From Bradyrhizobium sp. AZCC 1719 (GTDB lineage Bacteria > Pseudomonadota > Alphaproteobacteria > Rhizobiales > Xanthobacteraceae), in contig NZ_JAZHRU010000001.1 of NCBI RefSeq assembly GCF_036924525.1, positions 744,001-808,000 of the forward strand: a stretch of 64,000 nt of DNA, given 5' to 3'. The notes under the pieces are model-generated. The model searched no databases. It saw nothing but the letters and a program-made list of their open reading frames with translations, and was not told the origin of the DNA. A program made the position numbers and the translations under genes. Of the stretch, positions 1 to 7,994 are shown in pieces (positions within the stretch are counted from its first letter, which is position 1; the number at the start of each line of letters is the position of its first letter).

Positions 1-177
1 CCTCATCGCCACCAGGACAACGGCCCACAGAGCGACGCTGACGGCGAGCGCTGCGGCAAGGCGGGCTGACAGGGTCATCCGCAGGATCGACCAGGGCGCG
101 GCCTGCGCCGGATGCGGCGTCGCCGGACCGTGGCTGTGGGCGTGAGCGTGATGCGCGTGGTCGTGGGAGTGAGGCAT
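1..177 (-). CDS. Histidine-rich N-terminal membrane protein (partial)
   Basis: The 5' end of a leftward gene that runs off the left edge; 59 codons are visible. The first 24 residues are crowded with His (MPHSHDHAHHAHAHSHG), then a hydrophobic stretch from about residue 40 looks like the first membrane helix. His-rich cytoplasmic tails followed by helices are common in zinc, nickel and cobalt transport proteins. A Zur-like palindrome lies only 9 bases before the ATG, so a role in zinc homeostasis is inferred. No Shine-Dalgarno sequence is seen between box and ATG, so the message may be leaderless or start further in. The family cannot be named from this fragment. Confidence 0.7.
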   Translation of the reverse strand, partial: MPHSHDHAHHAHAHSHGPATPHPAQAAPWSILRMTLSARLAAALAVSVALWAVVLVAMR

Positions 178-183
178 GGATCG

Positions 184-200
184 ACGTTATAATATAACAT
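184..200 (-). promoter_or_regulatory. Zur-like operator
   Basis: The core at 186-198 reads GTTATAATATAAC, a perfect 6-bp inverted repeat around one central base in an AT-only island within GC-rich DNA. It resembles alphaproteobacterial Zur operators (GTTATA-type half sites) from memory. It sits directly upstream of the His-rich protein gene, where bound repressor would block transcription. No other start codon lies close on the opposite side. Confidence 0.6.
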
Positions 201-363
201 TACGGAAGTCCACGAGGCGAAGCGGCCGTAAACCGGTGTTCTAGGAAGCCCTCGCCCGTCGTCCCCAGCCAACGGTCGCGCGAATGCGCGCCCGAGGCTC
301 TGGCGGGGGACCCAGTACGCTGCGGCTTCTCCCTTTAATTCACGGGGACGCAAATCGACGTCT

Positions 364-639
364 TTAGCGCGATCTGCGGGCGGCATGCCGAACCCCGTGG
401 ATTACAATCCCTGTCGTGTCGGGCCGATAGAAAATCAGATAGGGATAGGGTCTTGCCACCGCCCTGCGGATGCCATTCTTGCTGGTAAGACGGCCGGAAT
501 TCGGGTGATCTGCGAGCAGTTCAATCACGGCCTGGAGTCGCCGCTTGACGTTGTCTGCACCCTGTGGCGAACGAGCATCAATGTAGTCGAGGATTTCGGC
601 AAGCTGCCGGAGCGCCCGGCGTGTGTAGCGGACCTTCAC
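364..639 (-). CDS. ParE/RelE-type toxin
   Basis: A 91-residue protein with the usual size and shape of ParE/RelE toxins: N-terminal MKVRYTRRALRQLAEILDYI helix pair, then beta-strand motifs RRAVARPYPYLIFYR and IVIHGVRHAARR at the end. RelE-family members cut mRNA on the ribosome, and ParE members inhibit gyrase; the ParE-like ending and RxxxHxxR pattern favour ParE, but activity cannot be assigned from sequence alone. The start overlaps the stop of the upstream antitoxin by four bases (ATGA), the usual antitoxin-then-toxin order with coupled translation. Confidence 0.85.
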   Translation of the reverse strand: MKVRYTRRALRQLAEILDYIDARSPQGADNVKRRLQAVIELLADHPNSGRLTSKNGIRRAVARPYPYLIFYRPDTTGIVIHGVRHAARRSR

Positions 640-863
640 AGCCCATGCTTCGCCCAGACGGCGCGGACCTCTTCATCGGTTGCGAACTCACCGCGTGCGG
701 CTTCGGCCAGCGAAGCATCAAGATCGGCAGCTTCCTCGGGTGTGAGCTCATAAGGCGGCTGGTCCACGCCTGCGAGTTGCAGCAGAATTCGCGCGAGATC
801 GTCCTGCGCCTCATCTGGCAAAGCGGAAACGGCCTTGACGGCCTGTTCGAGCAAGCGGGTCAT
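636..863 (-). CDS. Antitoxin of the ParE-type pair
   Basis: A 75-residue acidic, helical protein (MTRLLEQAVKAVSALPDEAQ at the N-terminus, Glu/Asp-rich centre) encoded immediately upstream of the toxin with an ATGA overlap. Size, acidity and position fit a type II antitoxin that neutralises the toxin through its C-terminal half and represses the operon through its N-terminal half. I chose the ATG at 863. The reading frame stays open to a TTG at 893, but that extension is made only of a 23-bp tandem duplication and adds nothing protein-like. The duplicated upstream ATG (884-886) opens a short frame ending in TGA that overlaps this start. Confidence 0.75.
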   Translation of the reverse strand: MTRLLEQAVKAVSALPDEAQDDLARILLQLAGVDQPPYELTPEEAADLDASLAEAARGEFATDEEVRAVWAKHGL

Positions 864-897
864 GCTGCAACTATCAAGCGGGTCATGCTGCAACTAT
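852..897. repeat. 23-bp perfect tandem duplication at the antitoxin start
   Basis: Bases 852-874 and 875-897 are identical. The unit contains the antitoxin start codon with its first codons. On the minus strand the outer copy gives ATG ACC CGC TTG ATA GTT GCA GCA TGA (886-860), whose TGA overlaps the genuine ATG at 863, so the duplication created an eight-codon upstream frame. Confidence 0.9.
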
Positions 898-946
898 AAT
901 GAGTTCGGTTCCTCATTGAAAGCCTTGTGGCCGGCCTCGCCTGCCC

Positions 947-1450
947 TCACGGCTTGCCGATCATCATCGCGATGGCGGCCGCCAGAAACGGAAACGGCAC
1001 TGACACCGCGGCACGAAACCAGACGAAGCGGGCCGGCATGAACGGGATTTCCCAGAGGATCATGCGCTGAAAGGCGAACAGCGCCCAGGCAACGACATAG
1101 GCGATCACCTGTGGCGTGCCGCCGCCGACTTTCAGCGCCACCGCGCCGATCGAAAAACCGACCACCGGGCCTCCGGGCGTCGCCGCCCCCGCAATCACCG
1201 CGGTCAGCACGCCGAGCCAGCCGCTGTCGGGGCCGAGCCAGCCGGTGATGACTTCCGGCGGGATGACGGCAGCGATATAGCCCGAGCCGATCACGCCGAG
1301 TGCAATGCGCGGCACGATGTTGATGAAGTCCATCGAGCCTTCGCGCACCGACGACACCAGCACGACGCGGCCGCGCCGCCAGGCCATGAAGCCGAGAATG
1401 GCGACCGAGCCCCACAGCGTGAAGTCGATGATCAGCGCAGACGCCGTCAC
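947..1450 (-). CDS. Split permease, second half (ArsP/YraQ-like)
   Basis: A 167-residue membrane protein with about four hydrophobic segments. The start is a GTG whose last two bases lie in the stop codon of the upstream gene (GTGA overlap); the longer upstream frame reads through that gene and is not protein-like. It shares an internal pattern with its neighbour: LGPDSGWLGVL, TPGGPVVGF, then a W...R..LWEIP block and a final SVPFPFL helix. This resembles one half of the two-repeat COG0701/ArsP-type permeases. Substrate unknown; the two proteins probably form one heterodimeric transporter. Confidence 0.7.
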   Translation of the reverse strand: MTASALIIDFTLWGSVAILGFMAWRRGRVVLVSSVREGSMDFINIVPRIALGVIGSGYIAAVIPPEVITGWLGPDSGWLGVLTAVIAGAATPGGPVVGFSIGAVALKVGGGTPQVIAYVVAWALFAFQRMILWEIPFMPARFVWFRAAVSVPFPFLAAAIAMMIGKP

Positions 1451-2040
1451 GACGGCTCGCCCTTCGGGTACATCCGCACGAACACGAAGCGGCCGAGCCA
1501 GCCTGCCAGCACCGGGATCGGCAGCGAGATCACGATGCGCCACAGCGTGAAGTCGGTGCCGAGAATAGGCAGCTCCCAGGCGACCGCGCGGCCGTAACCG
1601 ATCAGCGTCCAGCTCACGACCATGGCGATGGTGGCGCCGAAATCGGCGCCGACTGTCAGGAGCGCCGCGGCCACCGGATAGGCGGTGAACGGGCCGCCCG
1701 GCAGGATCGCTCCGAATGCCGTTCCGATCAAAAGTCCTTTCAGGCCCGATTCCGGCCCGAGCGAGCGTGAGACTTTGTCATGCGGCAGAATTTCCGCGAT
1801 GAATCCGCCGAGCAGGCAGCCGGCCAGCACGCGCGGGATGATTTCGCCGAACAGCCAGAGGTCATGGGTGAGAATATTGAGCACGCCGTCGATGCCGTCG
1901 CGCCGCCACACCAGCGCAGCGCAGATCGCGACGAGCGCGCCGATCACGATCATCGACCAGCCGACCGGCTTGCGGGCACGCCGGGGTTTTGGCTCGGCGT
2001 CGTCGGCTGGCGCCGGGTCTGTTAGCGGAGTTTCTGACAA
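1447..2040 (-). CDS. Split permease, first half (ArsP/YraQ-like)
   Basis: A 197-residue protein with a charged cytoplasmic N-terminus (about 28 residues) and five or so helices. Its motifs LGPESGLKGLL, ILPGGPFTAYP, SWTLIGYGRAVAWELPIL and SLPIPVLAG line up one-for-one with the downstream gene, so the two are paralogous halves of a permease that is usually one chain of about 320 residues with two repeats. The start is TTG at 2040; an in-frame TAA closes the frame shortly upstream and no ATG lies between. Translation of the downstream half is coupled by the GTGA overlap. Substrate is not evident. Confidence 0.7.
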   Translation of the reverse strand: MSETPLTDPAPADDAEPKPRRARKPVGWSMIVIGALVAICAALVWRRDGIDGVLNILTHDLWLFGEIIPRVLAGCLLGGFIAEILPHDKVSRSLGPESGLKGLLIGTAFGAILPGGPFTAYPVAAALLTVGADFGATIAMVVSWTLIGYGRAVAWELPILGTDFTLWRIVISLPIPVLAGWLGRFVFVRMYPKGEPS

Positions 2041-2186
2041 GGCCGTGCGTTGGCGGGTGAAGCTAGTCCATCCTGCTTAGTCCCGCGCGTGTGGCGAAGC
2101 AAACGGAAGCTCGCACGATACCCATGCGCTTCTCAGGGACGCCCATGCGAGGACGTCACGCAGCCCGTGATCGTATGGCGGTTGGT

Positions 2187-2561
2187 TCAGGTGAACTGCC
2201 GCACCAGTGCGAGACCGCCGAACAGCCCGGCAATCGAGAGCACGACGGAGCCAATCACGTAAAGTGCCGCGAGCCCAAGCTCGCCGCGCTCGTAGAGCAG
2301 CGCGGCATCGAGCGAATAGGCCGAGAACGTGGTGTAGCCGCCGAGGACGCCGGTCATCAAAAACAGCCGCCAGGGCTGCGAGGCTTCGCCCTTGAAGGCG
2401 AGATAACCCGCGATCAGCCCCATCGCGGTCGAGCCGGTGATGTTGATGATGAAGGTGCCCCAGGGAAAGGCGGTGCCGAGGCAGCGGGCGCAGATGAGAT
2501 TGATGAGATGACGCAGCGTCGCGCCAAGGCCGCCGCCGAAAAAGACCAACAGATAGCTCAT
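2187..2561 (-). CDS. crcB: Fluoride ion channel CrcB/Fluc
   Basis: A 124-residue four-helix protein. MSYLLVFFGGGLGATLRHLI at the start, WGTFIINITGS in helix 2 and GVLGGYTTFSAYSLD in helix 3 are hallmark Fluc/CrcB sequences; the Gly-Gly-x-Thr-Thr-Phe-Ser segment includes residues that line the fluoride pathway and the central sodium site in studied homologues. CrcB is a dual-topology homodimer that lets fluoride leave the cytoplasm. I looked for a fluoride riboswitch in the 120 bases upstream and did not recognise one. Length is normal. Confidence 0.95.
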   Translation of the reverse strand: MSYLLVFFGGGLGATLRHLINLICARCLGTAFPWGTFIINITGSTAMGLIAGYLAFKGEASQPWRLFLMTGVLGGYTTFSAYSLDAALLYERGELGLAALYVIGSVVLSIAGLFGGLALVRQFT

Positions 2562-2684
2562 CGCAGCAATTTTTCCACGTCACAACATCCCGGCAGAGTG
2601 GTTGTGCCGCACGGGAGCCCTCCCCGCAAGGATTTGAAGGTACAGCGGTAGCCGCACTACCACCCCTTCGATGTCTACTCCGCT

Positions 2685-2765
2685 GTCATTCCGGGGCGGC
2701 GCGAAGCGGCGAACCCGGAATCTCGAGATTCCGGGATCGATGCTTTCGCATCGCCCCGGAATGAC
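2685..2765. repeat. Interspersed palindromic repeat (REP-like)
   Basis: Outer arms GTCATTCCGGGGC (2685) and GCCCCGGAATGAC (to 2765) are exact inverted complements, and a 22-bp perfect palindrome centred on CTCGAG lies inside at 2714-2735. This nested-palindrome format matches a repeat family I remember as very abundant between Bradyrhizobium/Rhodopseudomonas genes. It begins 7 bases past the sodB stop codon, so its transcript hairpin may also protect or terminate that mRNA. Confidence 0.8.
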
Positions 2766-2771
2766 TGTGCC

Positions 2772-3374
2772 TTAGGCTCCGGCCTTGCCGAACAGCTCGT
2801 CGACGTAGTCCCAGTTGATCAGGTTATCGCAGAACGCCTTGAGATAGTCGGGACGGCGGTTGCGATAGTCGATGTAGTAGGAGTGCTCCCAGACGTCGCA
2901 GCCGAGAATCGGCGTCGCGCCGTAGACCAGCGGGCTCTCGCCGTTCGCGGTCTTGGAGATTTCGAGCTTGCCGTTCTTGACCGACAGCCAGCACCAGCCG
3001 GAGCCGAACTGGCCAACGCCGGCGGCGGCGAAATCGGCCTTGAACTTCTCGAGCCCGCCGAGGTCTTCGGTGATCTTCTTCTCCAGGCGGCCGGGCAGCT
3101 TGCTGCCGCCGCCATTCGGCTTCATCCAGTTCCAGAAATGCAGGTGGTTGTAATGCTGGCCGGCATTGTTGAACACGGCCGGATTCTTGCCGAACGAACC
3201 CTTGACGATCTCCTCCAGGGACTTGCCTTCGAATTCAGTCCCCTTGATCGCGTTGTTTCCGTTGGTCACGTAAGCCTGGTGATGCTTGTCGTGGTGGTAT
3301 TCCAGCGTTTCCTTGGACATGTGGGGCGCAAGGGCGTCGTGGGAATAGGGGAGATTGGGCAGCGTGAAGGTCAT
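2772..3374 (-). CDS. sodB: Superoxide dismutase, Fe (or Fe/Mn) type
   Basis: A 200-residue protein full length for the Fe/Mn-SOD family; it converts superoxide to hydrogen peroxide and oxygen in the cytoplasm (no signal peptide). Metal ligands by comparison with E. coli SodB are His27 (EYHHDKHH), His77 (NHLHFW), Asp160 and His164 (DVWEHSYYIDYRN). The outer-sphere glutamine is Gln73 in NNAGQHYNH, the position used by iron-type enzymes, so Fe or cambialistic use is more likely than strict Mn. A GGAAC-N16-CGTT promoter lies 36-60 bases before the start, suggesting general-stress control. Confidence 0.95.
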   Translation of the reverse strand: MTFTLPNLPYSHDALAPHMSKETLEYHHDKHHQAYVTNGNNAIKGTEFEGKSLEEIVKGSFGKNPAVFNNAGQHYNHLHFWNWMKPNGGGSKLPGRLEKKITEDLGGLEKFKADFAAAGVGQFGSGWCWLSVKNGKLEISKTANGESPLVYGATPILGCDVWEHSYYIDYRNRRPDYLKAFCDNLINWDYVDELFGKAGA

Positions 3375-3409
3375 GGGGTGATGTCCGAACTGATGGGAGA
3401 ACGTGGTCT

Positions 3410-3434
3410 AACGGGAACCCTTATAGAAGGTTCC
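3410..3434 (-). promoter_or_regulatory. Candidate EcfG-type stress promoter for sodB
   Basis: On the minus strand the bases read GGAAC (3434-3430), 16 bases, then CGTT (3413-3410), followed 35 bases later by the sodB ATG. GGAAC-N16/17-CGTT is the known consensus for EcfG, the general stress ECF sigma factor of Alphaproteobacteria. A GGAACC/GGTTCC inverted repeat overlaps the box. The match is exact in the sequence; use by EcfG is inferred. Confidence 0.55.
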
Positions 3435-3549
3435 ATTGCGCATAAACACCGCAATTTGGCAAGAACGGGAAGGCTTCCGGTAACGCCGCGTCCCGCGTCC
3501 AGCGTATGACGGGCATGGCAGCCGCGCATCGGCGCTGTATGGTGATGAA

Positions 3550-4089
3550 ATGAGCATCGAAATCGACGTCCTGAACGGGGACTCCTCATGGCCGCGCGCC
3601 GAACCGCTGATGCAGGCGGTATGGCCGCGCGAGATTGTCGAAAAATTGTCCTGGGGTCACGTCAAATGGGCCCATGCCGATCTGCGCGTGCTGATCGACG
3701 CACCTGAGGACGCGGAGAGGTCGGGGCTGGCCTGCCATGTCGGCATCTATTTCCGCACCGCGACCTGGGACGGTCGCAAGGTCCAGATCGGCGGCATCGG
3801 CGGCGTCTCGACGCGGGAGGATTGCCGGGGACGCGGCTATGCCACGCTGGCGCTCAACGCCGCGATCAGGACACTGCGCGACCACGAAGCGGTGCGCTTT
3901 GCGATGTTGTTCTGCGAGCCGCACAATGAAGCATTCTATCAGGCGCGCGGCTGGCATGCGTTCAACGGCGAGGTCTATGCCGAGCAGCCTGAGGGAAGAA
4001 TTCGCTTCGAGGCCATGGCGCCGTTCGTGTTCGATTTCACCCGCAAGCCGCGCGATGGAATAATCGACCTATGCGGCCTGCCATGGTGA
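3550..4089 (+). CDS. GNAT-family N-acetyltransferase
   Basis: A 179-residue cytoplasmic protein. The acetyl-CoA pyrophosphate loop is clear at GGVSTREDCRGRGYATLALN (around residues 83-102), preceded by the beta-strand VQIGGIGG and followed by LFCEPHNEAFYQARGW, the usual motif B helix. The overall length and the tryptophan-ending C-terminus recall aminoglycoside 2'-N-acetyltransferases and NodA-like acyltransferases, but I cannot assign a substrate. It stands alone on the plus strand, divergent from sodB. Confidence 0.8.
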   Translation: MSIEIDVLNGDSSWPRAEPLMQAVWPREIVEKLSWGHVKWAHADLRVLIDAPEDAERSGLACHVGIYFRTATWDGRKVQIGGIGGVSTREDCRGRGYATLALNAAIRTLRDHEAVRFAMLFCEPHNEAFYQARGWHAFNGEVYAEQPEGRIRFEAMAPFVFDFTRKPRDGIIDLCGLPW

Positions 4090-4175
4090 CCTCTGCGCGG
4101 GGTGCGGGTGGCTTGCACGCGGCCAGCCAGATAATATGTCGTCCATAATCTATTCGATTTGGATCACGGTGACGC

Positions 4176-5561
4176 ATGACCATTGACGCCCCGCTCGACA
4201 TGCGTCCCACCGCCGCCGTTCCGTCCGCCCCGGCCAACGGCCTGCTCACCTCGCCGATCCTGCCGACGCTGCTGACACTTGCGCTTCCCAACGCGATCGC
4301 CATGGTCGGCATGACGCTGGTTGCGGTCGCCGAGACCTCCTATATCGGCCGGCTCGGTACCGAGCCGCTCGCCGGGATCGCGCTGGTGTTTCCCTTCGTC
4401 ATACTGACTCAGATGATGTCCGCGGGCGCGATGGGCGGCGGCGTTTCCTCCGCCATCAGCCGCGCGCTCGGCGCCGGCGACCGCGACCGTGCGGCGACAT
4501 TGGCCCTGCATGCGGCGATGATCGGCGCCTGCGCCGGGCTGTTCTTCACGGTAACGATGCTGGCATTTGGCCGCGCGTTTTACGCGCTGCTCGGCGGCCG
4601 CGACGGCGTGCTCGAACAGGCCATGCAATATTCGAACGTGCTGTTCTCCGGTGCGATCGCGATCTGGCTGGTCAACACGCTGGCCTCCGTGGTGCGCGGC
4701 ACCGGCGATATGCGGATTCCATCGATCACGCTGATCGGCATCGCGCTGGTGCAGATCGCCGGTGGCGGCGCGCTGGGCCTTGGGCTGTTCGGACTGCCCG
4801 GACTCGGCATGCGTGGCGTTGCCGCAGGCCAGCTCGCCGCTTTCACGCTTGGGGCTATCTTCCTCGTCTGGCACCTCGTCAGTGGCCGCAGCCGGCTGAC
4901 GCTGAACTTCAACGGCTTCAAATTCCAGCGCGACATGTTCTTCGACATTCTCAGGGTCGGCGCAGTGTCCTGTCTTTCGCCGCTGCAAACCGTGCTGACG
5001 GTGTTGATCTTCACCAAAATCCTGGCCGGCTATGGTACCGAGACGCTGGCCGGTTATGGCATGGGCTCGCGGCTGGAATTCCTGTTGACGCCGATCGCCT
5101 TCGCATTCGGCGTCGCCTCGGTGCCGATGGTCGGCATGGCCATTGGTGCGGGCCTCGTGACGCGCGCACGGCAGGTGGCGTGGACCGCGGGCGCTGCGGC
5201 CGGCATCACCGTCGGCGCCATCGGACTGATTGTCGCGGCAAAGCCGTCGGTCTGGGTTTCGATGTTCACCGGCGATCCCGGCGTCACCGCCGCCGCCAAT
5301 GCCTATTTCACCTGGGCAGGCCCGGCATTCGCGTTTTTCGGGATCGGCGTCAGTCTCTATTTCTCTTCGCAAGGTGCTGCGAAGGTGGGCGGTCCCGTGA
5401 TGGCCGGCACCGCAAGGTTGCTGATCGTCGGGGGCGGCGGCTGGTGGCTGGCCTCCATGGGCGCGCCGGCATCGGCCTTGTTCGCACTGGTCGGCGCAGC
5501 GATGGTCGTTTATGGCCTCGGCACGGCGCTGTCGATCCGTCTGACCCGCTGGGGCAAATGA
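4176..5561 (+). CDS. MATE-family multidrug/metabolite exporter
   Basis: A 461-residue inner-membrane protein with about twelve helices arranged as two MatE repeats (roughly residues 30-190 and 245-405). Characteristic stretches are ETSYIGRLGTEPLAGIAL in helix 2, GGGVSSAISRALGAGD in the first loop and VVRGTGDMRIPS between helices. MATE proteins exchange protons or sodium for cationic drugs or metabolites; the substrate here is unknown. It is monocistronic with a 14-base spacer after a long AT-richer leader. The start ATG is preceded by an N-terminus of 25 non-membrane residues, normal for the family. Confidence 0.9.
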   Translation: MTIDAPLDMRPTAAVPSAPANGLLTSPILPTLLTLALPNAIAMVGMTLVAVAETSYIGRLGTEPLAGIALVFPFVILTQMMSAGAMGGGVSSAISRALGAGDRDRAATLALHAAMIGACAGLFFTVTMLAFGRAFYALLGGRDGVLEQAMQYSNVLFSGAIAIWLVNTLASVVRGTGDMRIPSITLIGIALVQIAGGGALGLGLFGLPGLGMRGVAAGQLAAFTLGAIFLVWHLVSGRSRLTLNFNGFKFQRDMFFDILRVGAVSCLSPLQTVLTVLIFTKILAGYGTETLAGYGMGSRLEFLLTPIAFAFGVASVPMVGMAIGAGLVTRARQVAWTAGAAAGITVGAIGLIVAAKPSVWVSMFTGDPGVTAAANAYFTWAGPAFAFFGIGVSLYFSSQGAAKVGGPVMAGTARLLIVGGGGWWLASMGAPASALFALVGAAMVVYGLGTALSIRLTRWGK

Positions 5562-5643
5562 TAACGGCAAGTTGCACTCAATCCGACGTTGCACAAATCT
5601 GATTTATTGCTATGCAGGCCTGCTTTTTCGTAAGGAATGATTC

Positions 5644-6084
5644 ATGGCTTGCAGAACGGCTTTCATCATCGCGATCTCGGCGGCATTGCTGGCCGCACCA
5701 TCCGCCTTCGCGCAAGGCGCCGAGCCGACCGGCGTCTGGCTGACCCAGGCGGGCGATGCCAAGGTGAAAATCAGCAAATGCGGCGGTGGAATTTGCGGCG
5801 TGATCGTCGCCCTGAAGGAGCCGATCGATCAGGCCACCGGCAAGCCTCAGGTAGATGACAAAAATCCGGACCCGGCCCTGAGGCGGCGGCCGATGATCGG
5901 CCTTCCCCTGTTCAGCGGCATGAGCCCCAGCGGTCCCAACAAATGGTCGGGCCAGATCTACAATGCCGATGACGGCGGCACCTACGCCAGCAGCGTCTCG
6001 GTAACAGGCGCAGACACGCTCAAGGTCGAAGGCTGCGTCGGCGCGCTCTGCGGCGGGGAGAACTGGACGCGCGTGGGCCGGTAG
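5644..6084 (+). CDS. Secreted DUF2147 protein
   Basis: A 146-residue protein with a clear signal peptide (cleavage likely after PSAFA, residue 24), then GVWLTQAGDAKVKISKCGGG, the opening typical of DUF2147 domains, which fold as small beta-barrels in the periplasm or outer membrane. Four cysteines (Cys41, Cys46 and two near the C-terminus) could form disulfides. The biochemical role of DUF2147 is not established. An AAGGA sequence stands 8 bases before the ATG. No partner genes are evident. Confidence 0.85.
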   Translation: MACRTAFIIAISAALLAAPSAFAQGAEPTGVWLTQAGDAKVKISKCGGGICGVIVALKEPIDQATGKPQVDDKNPDPALRRRPMIGLPLFSGMSPSGPNKWSGQIYNADDGGTYASSVSVTGADTLKVEGCVGALCGGENWTRVGR

Positions 6085-6314
6085 GGCGTGTACACCTCCG
6101 CATACGCATCGGAAGCCGGGGAAATCAACCCGGTGATCTCACGGTATTCTTGGGGTAGCTACGTTGGTCTTTGGATTGAAAGTGGGCGTTCAGCCCGTCT
6201 AATGTCTTCATAAGGCTCGTCGTCCTGCTTCCTTCGCTTGTATCTTGCATCGCTGAGCCAATATGATGGCAGCCGTAATGACCCAGCAGTGCGGAATGCG
6301 AGACTGATTTTCAT

Positions 6315-7994
6315 ATGCGGTTGAAGGCTGCGGTCGTCAGTACGGTGGTTTTAGCGGTGACGGCCTTATGGCTGCTCGTACTGCGAACCCGCTTTCCATA
6401 TCTGGACCAGATCCCCGTATACGATGCCGATGTCACGACTTCCAGCGCCAGGATGTGGGCGCACAATTGGTGGGTCAACGGCCCGCTCAATATGTGGTTT
6501 GCGACCCCGTACTCGCCTTTGTCGGTGGAAACACCTACCCTGGCAGATGTGACGCTGTATCAATCGTGGCCGCCGGGCACGTTCGTACCGATTTATCTGC
6601 TCGCCGAGATATTGAAGATCGAACCAAGCGTGCCGCTGATCAACTGGTTCAACGTGGTGACCCATGGCATGATCGCCCTGGCGGTGGCGTTCACCGCCTT
6701 CAACATCGCCCGACTCAACAGATTGCACATTGTAGCTTGCGGATTCATCGCCGTAGGCGTCGCATTTCCGGTCTTGTATCCTCACGGGCTGGTTTATTTT
6801 TTCTCGCAAATCTACTGCGTTACGATTGCGATCCTGTTGTACGCGGCAGCGTTCATTTTACTCGAATCGTTTTCGTATGTCGTGGAATCGCCGCGTCAGC
6901 GGAACATCCTGTTCGCGATTCAGCTTCTCGTCATCTATTTAGCGTTTTTCGTCGACTGGCTGTCCTACACGCTTTTCGCGTCATGGCTGCTGATCCGCAT
7001 GGCCGGCGCGCGCTTCGGCTTCGTAGAAGGCTTTTCACGACGGCAACTTGCGGGTCTGGCGCTGTTGCCGGCCAGCGCCTTCGGCATCTATCTGTTTTGG
7101 CGATTTTTCACGCCGGGTTCAATCGCCAGAACCCAGGGATTGGCAGCATCCCTCTACGAGCTTACCTGGAAGATCGCCTATCGGATGAACCTGACCGACG
7201 CTCATCCGATTACGAATTTCACTGCGACATTCATAGAAATGCATTCGGGTTGGTACTTTCCGCATGTTCTCCCGTTAATCGTTGGCGCCACATTGGTGAC
7301 GGCGACCTTGCTTGCACTGTCGCTTCGTCTCGTGGTCGATCCGGTCGAGCGCCGCTCGATTTTCGCGACGGCTTCGCTGCTGGTTTTGGTGACGGTCCCG
7401 TTTTACGCACATATGCTCCTGCTCTATCAGCACACGGCCATTCATAGATGGGCCATCGCAAAAGTGATGTTTGCCTACGCCCTCATTCCGTTTGCACTGC
7501 TTCCCGTCAGCGCCGTCGTTTTCTTGCGGCTGTACCGACATCCCGGCGCAACAAAATTCCGCCTCCAAAGCCGCGCTGCGATGGTGGGCACATGGCTTGC
7601 GATCGGCAGTTGTTTTTGCGCGGCCGTTTCCGCACGGGCTTTCGGCGGCCCATCCTTGATAGGAAGAATCGACCCTGATCGCTACCATTTGTGGAACGAC
7701 ATCAGCCGGAACACCGAGTATCGCGACGTGGTCTTTTCTCCTGTCCTTCAGGCTGCTCCGATTGGTGTCGAAATTGGAGTAGCCAACAAGGTCGTCTTTC
7801 CCGCAAGAAACTTCGAGGATGTTGAACAAAGAACCGATCGCATTTGCGGCGCGTTCAATGTGGTTGTCGTATTGCCGCCGGGAGCGGACATCGGAGAATT
7901 CAGGTCGCGCGAACCTGCCCAGGTGATCGAAACCAGAAATATCCGGTTGCTCCGATTTGCGGACTACCCCGGCAAGAAAATCGGTTGTGATTGA
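6315..7994 (+). CDS. Polytopic membrane protein, possibly GT-C-like
   Basis: A 559-residue protein with an N-terminal helix, a large first loop (DQIPVYDADVTTSSARMWAH, about residues 30-75), then roughly ten helices and a soluble C-terminal tail. A big acidic first extracytoplasmic loop followed by many helices is how GT-C glycosyltransferases and related polyprenol-sugar-using enzymes are built, but I see no decisive family motif. The coding sequence is clearly less GC-rich than the genes on both sides and uses AT-ending codons more often, a possible sign of transfer. No operon partner; 230 featureless bases precede it. Confidence 0.6.
   Translation: MRLKAAVVSTVVLAVTALWLLVLRTRFPYLDQIPVYDADVTTSSARMWAHNWWVNGPLNMWFATPYSPLSVETPTLADVTLYQSWPPGTFVPIYLLAEILKIEPSVPLINWFNVVTHGMIALAVAFTAFNIARLNRLHIVACGFIAVGVAFPVLYPHGLVYFFSQIYCVTIAILLYAAAFILLESFSYVVESPRQRNILFAIQLLVIYLAFFVDWLSYTLFASWLLIRMAGARFGFVEGFSRRQLAGLALLPASAFGIYLFWRFFTPGSIARTQGLAASLYELTWKIAYRMNLTDAHPITNFTATFIEMHSGWYFPHVLPLIVGATLVTATLLALSLRLVVDPVERRSIFATASLLVLVTVPFYAHMLLLYQHTAIHRWAIAKVMFAYALIPFALLPVSAVVFLRLYRHPGATKFRLQSRAAMVGTWLAIGSCFCAAVSARAFGGPSLIGRIDPDRYHLWNDISRNTEYRDVVFSPVLQAAPIGVEIGVANKVVFPARNFEDVEQRTDRICGAFNVVVVLPPGADIGEFRSREPAQVIETRNIRLLRFADYPGKKIGCD

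Noticed and set aside
2562..2684. Fluoride riboswitch in front of crcB
   Set aside because: I looked for the conserved crcB-motif pseudoknot segments in the leader and could not find them; a covariance-model search would settle it.
4164..5594. 476-residue open frame antisense to the MATE exporter gene
   Set aside because: Composition is His/Arg/Gln-rich without any domain and it mirrors the codon pattern of the real gene on the plus strand.
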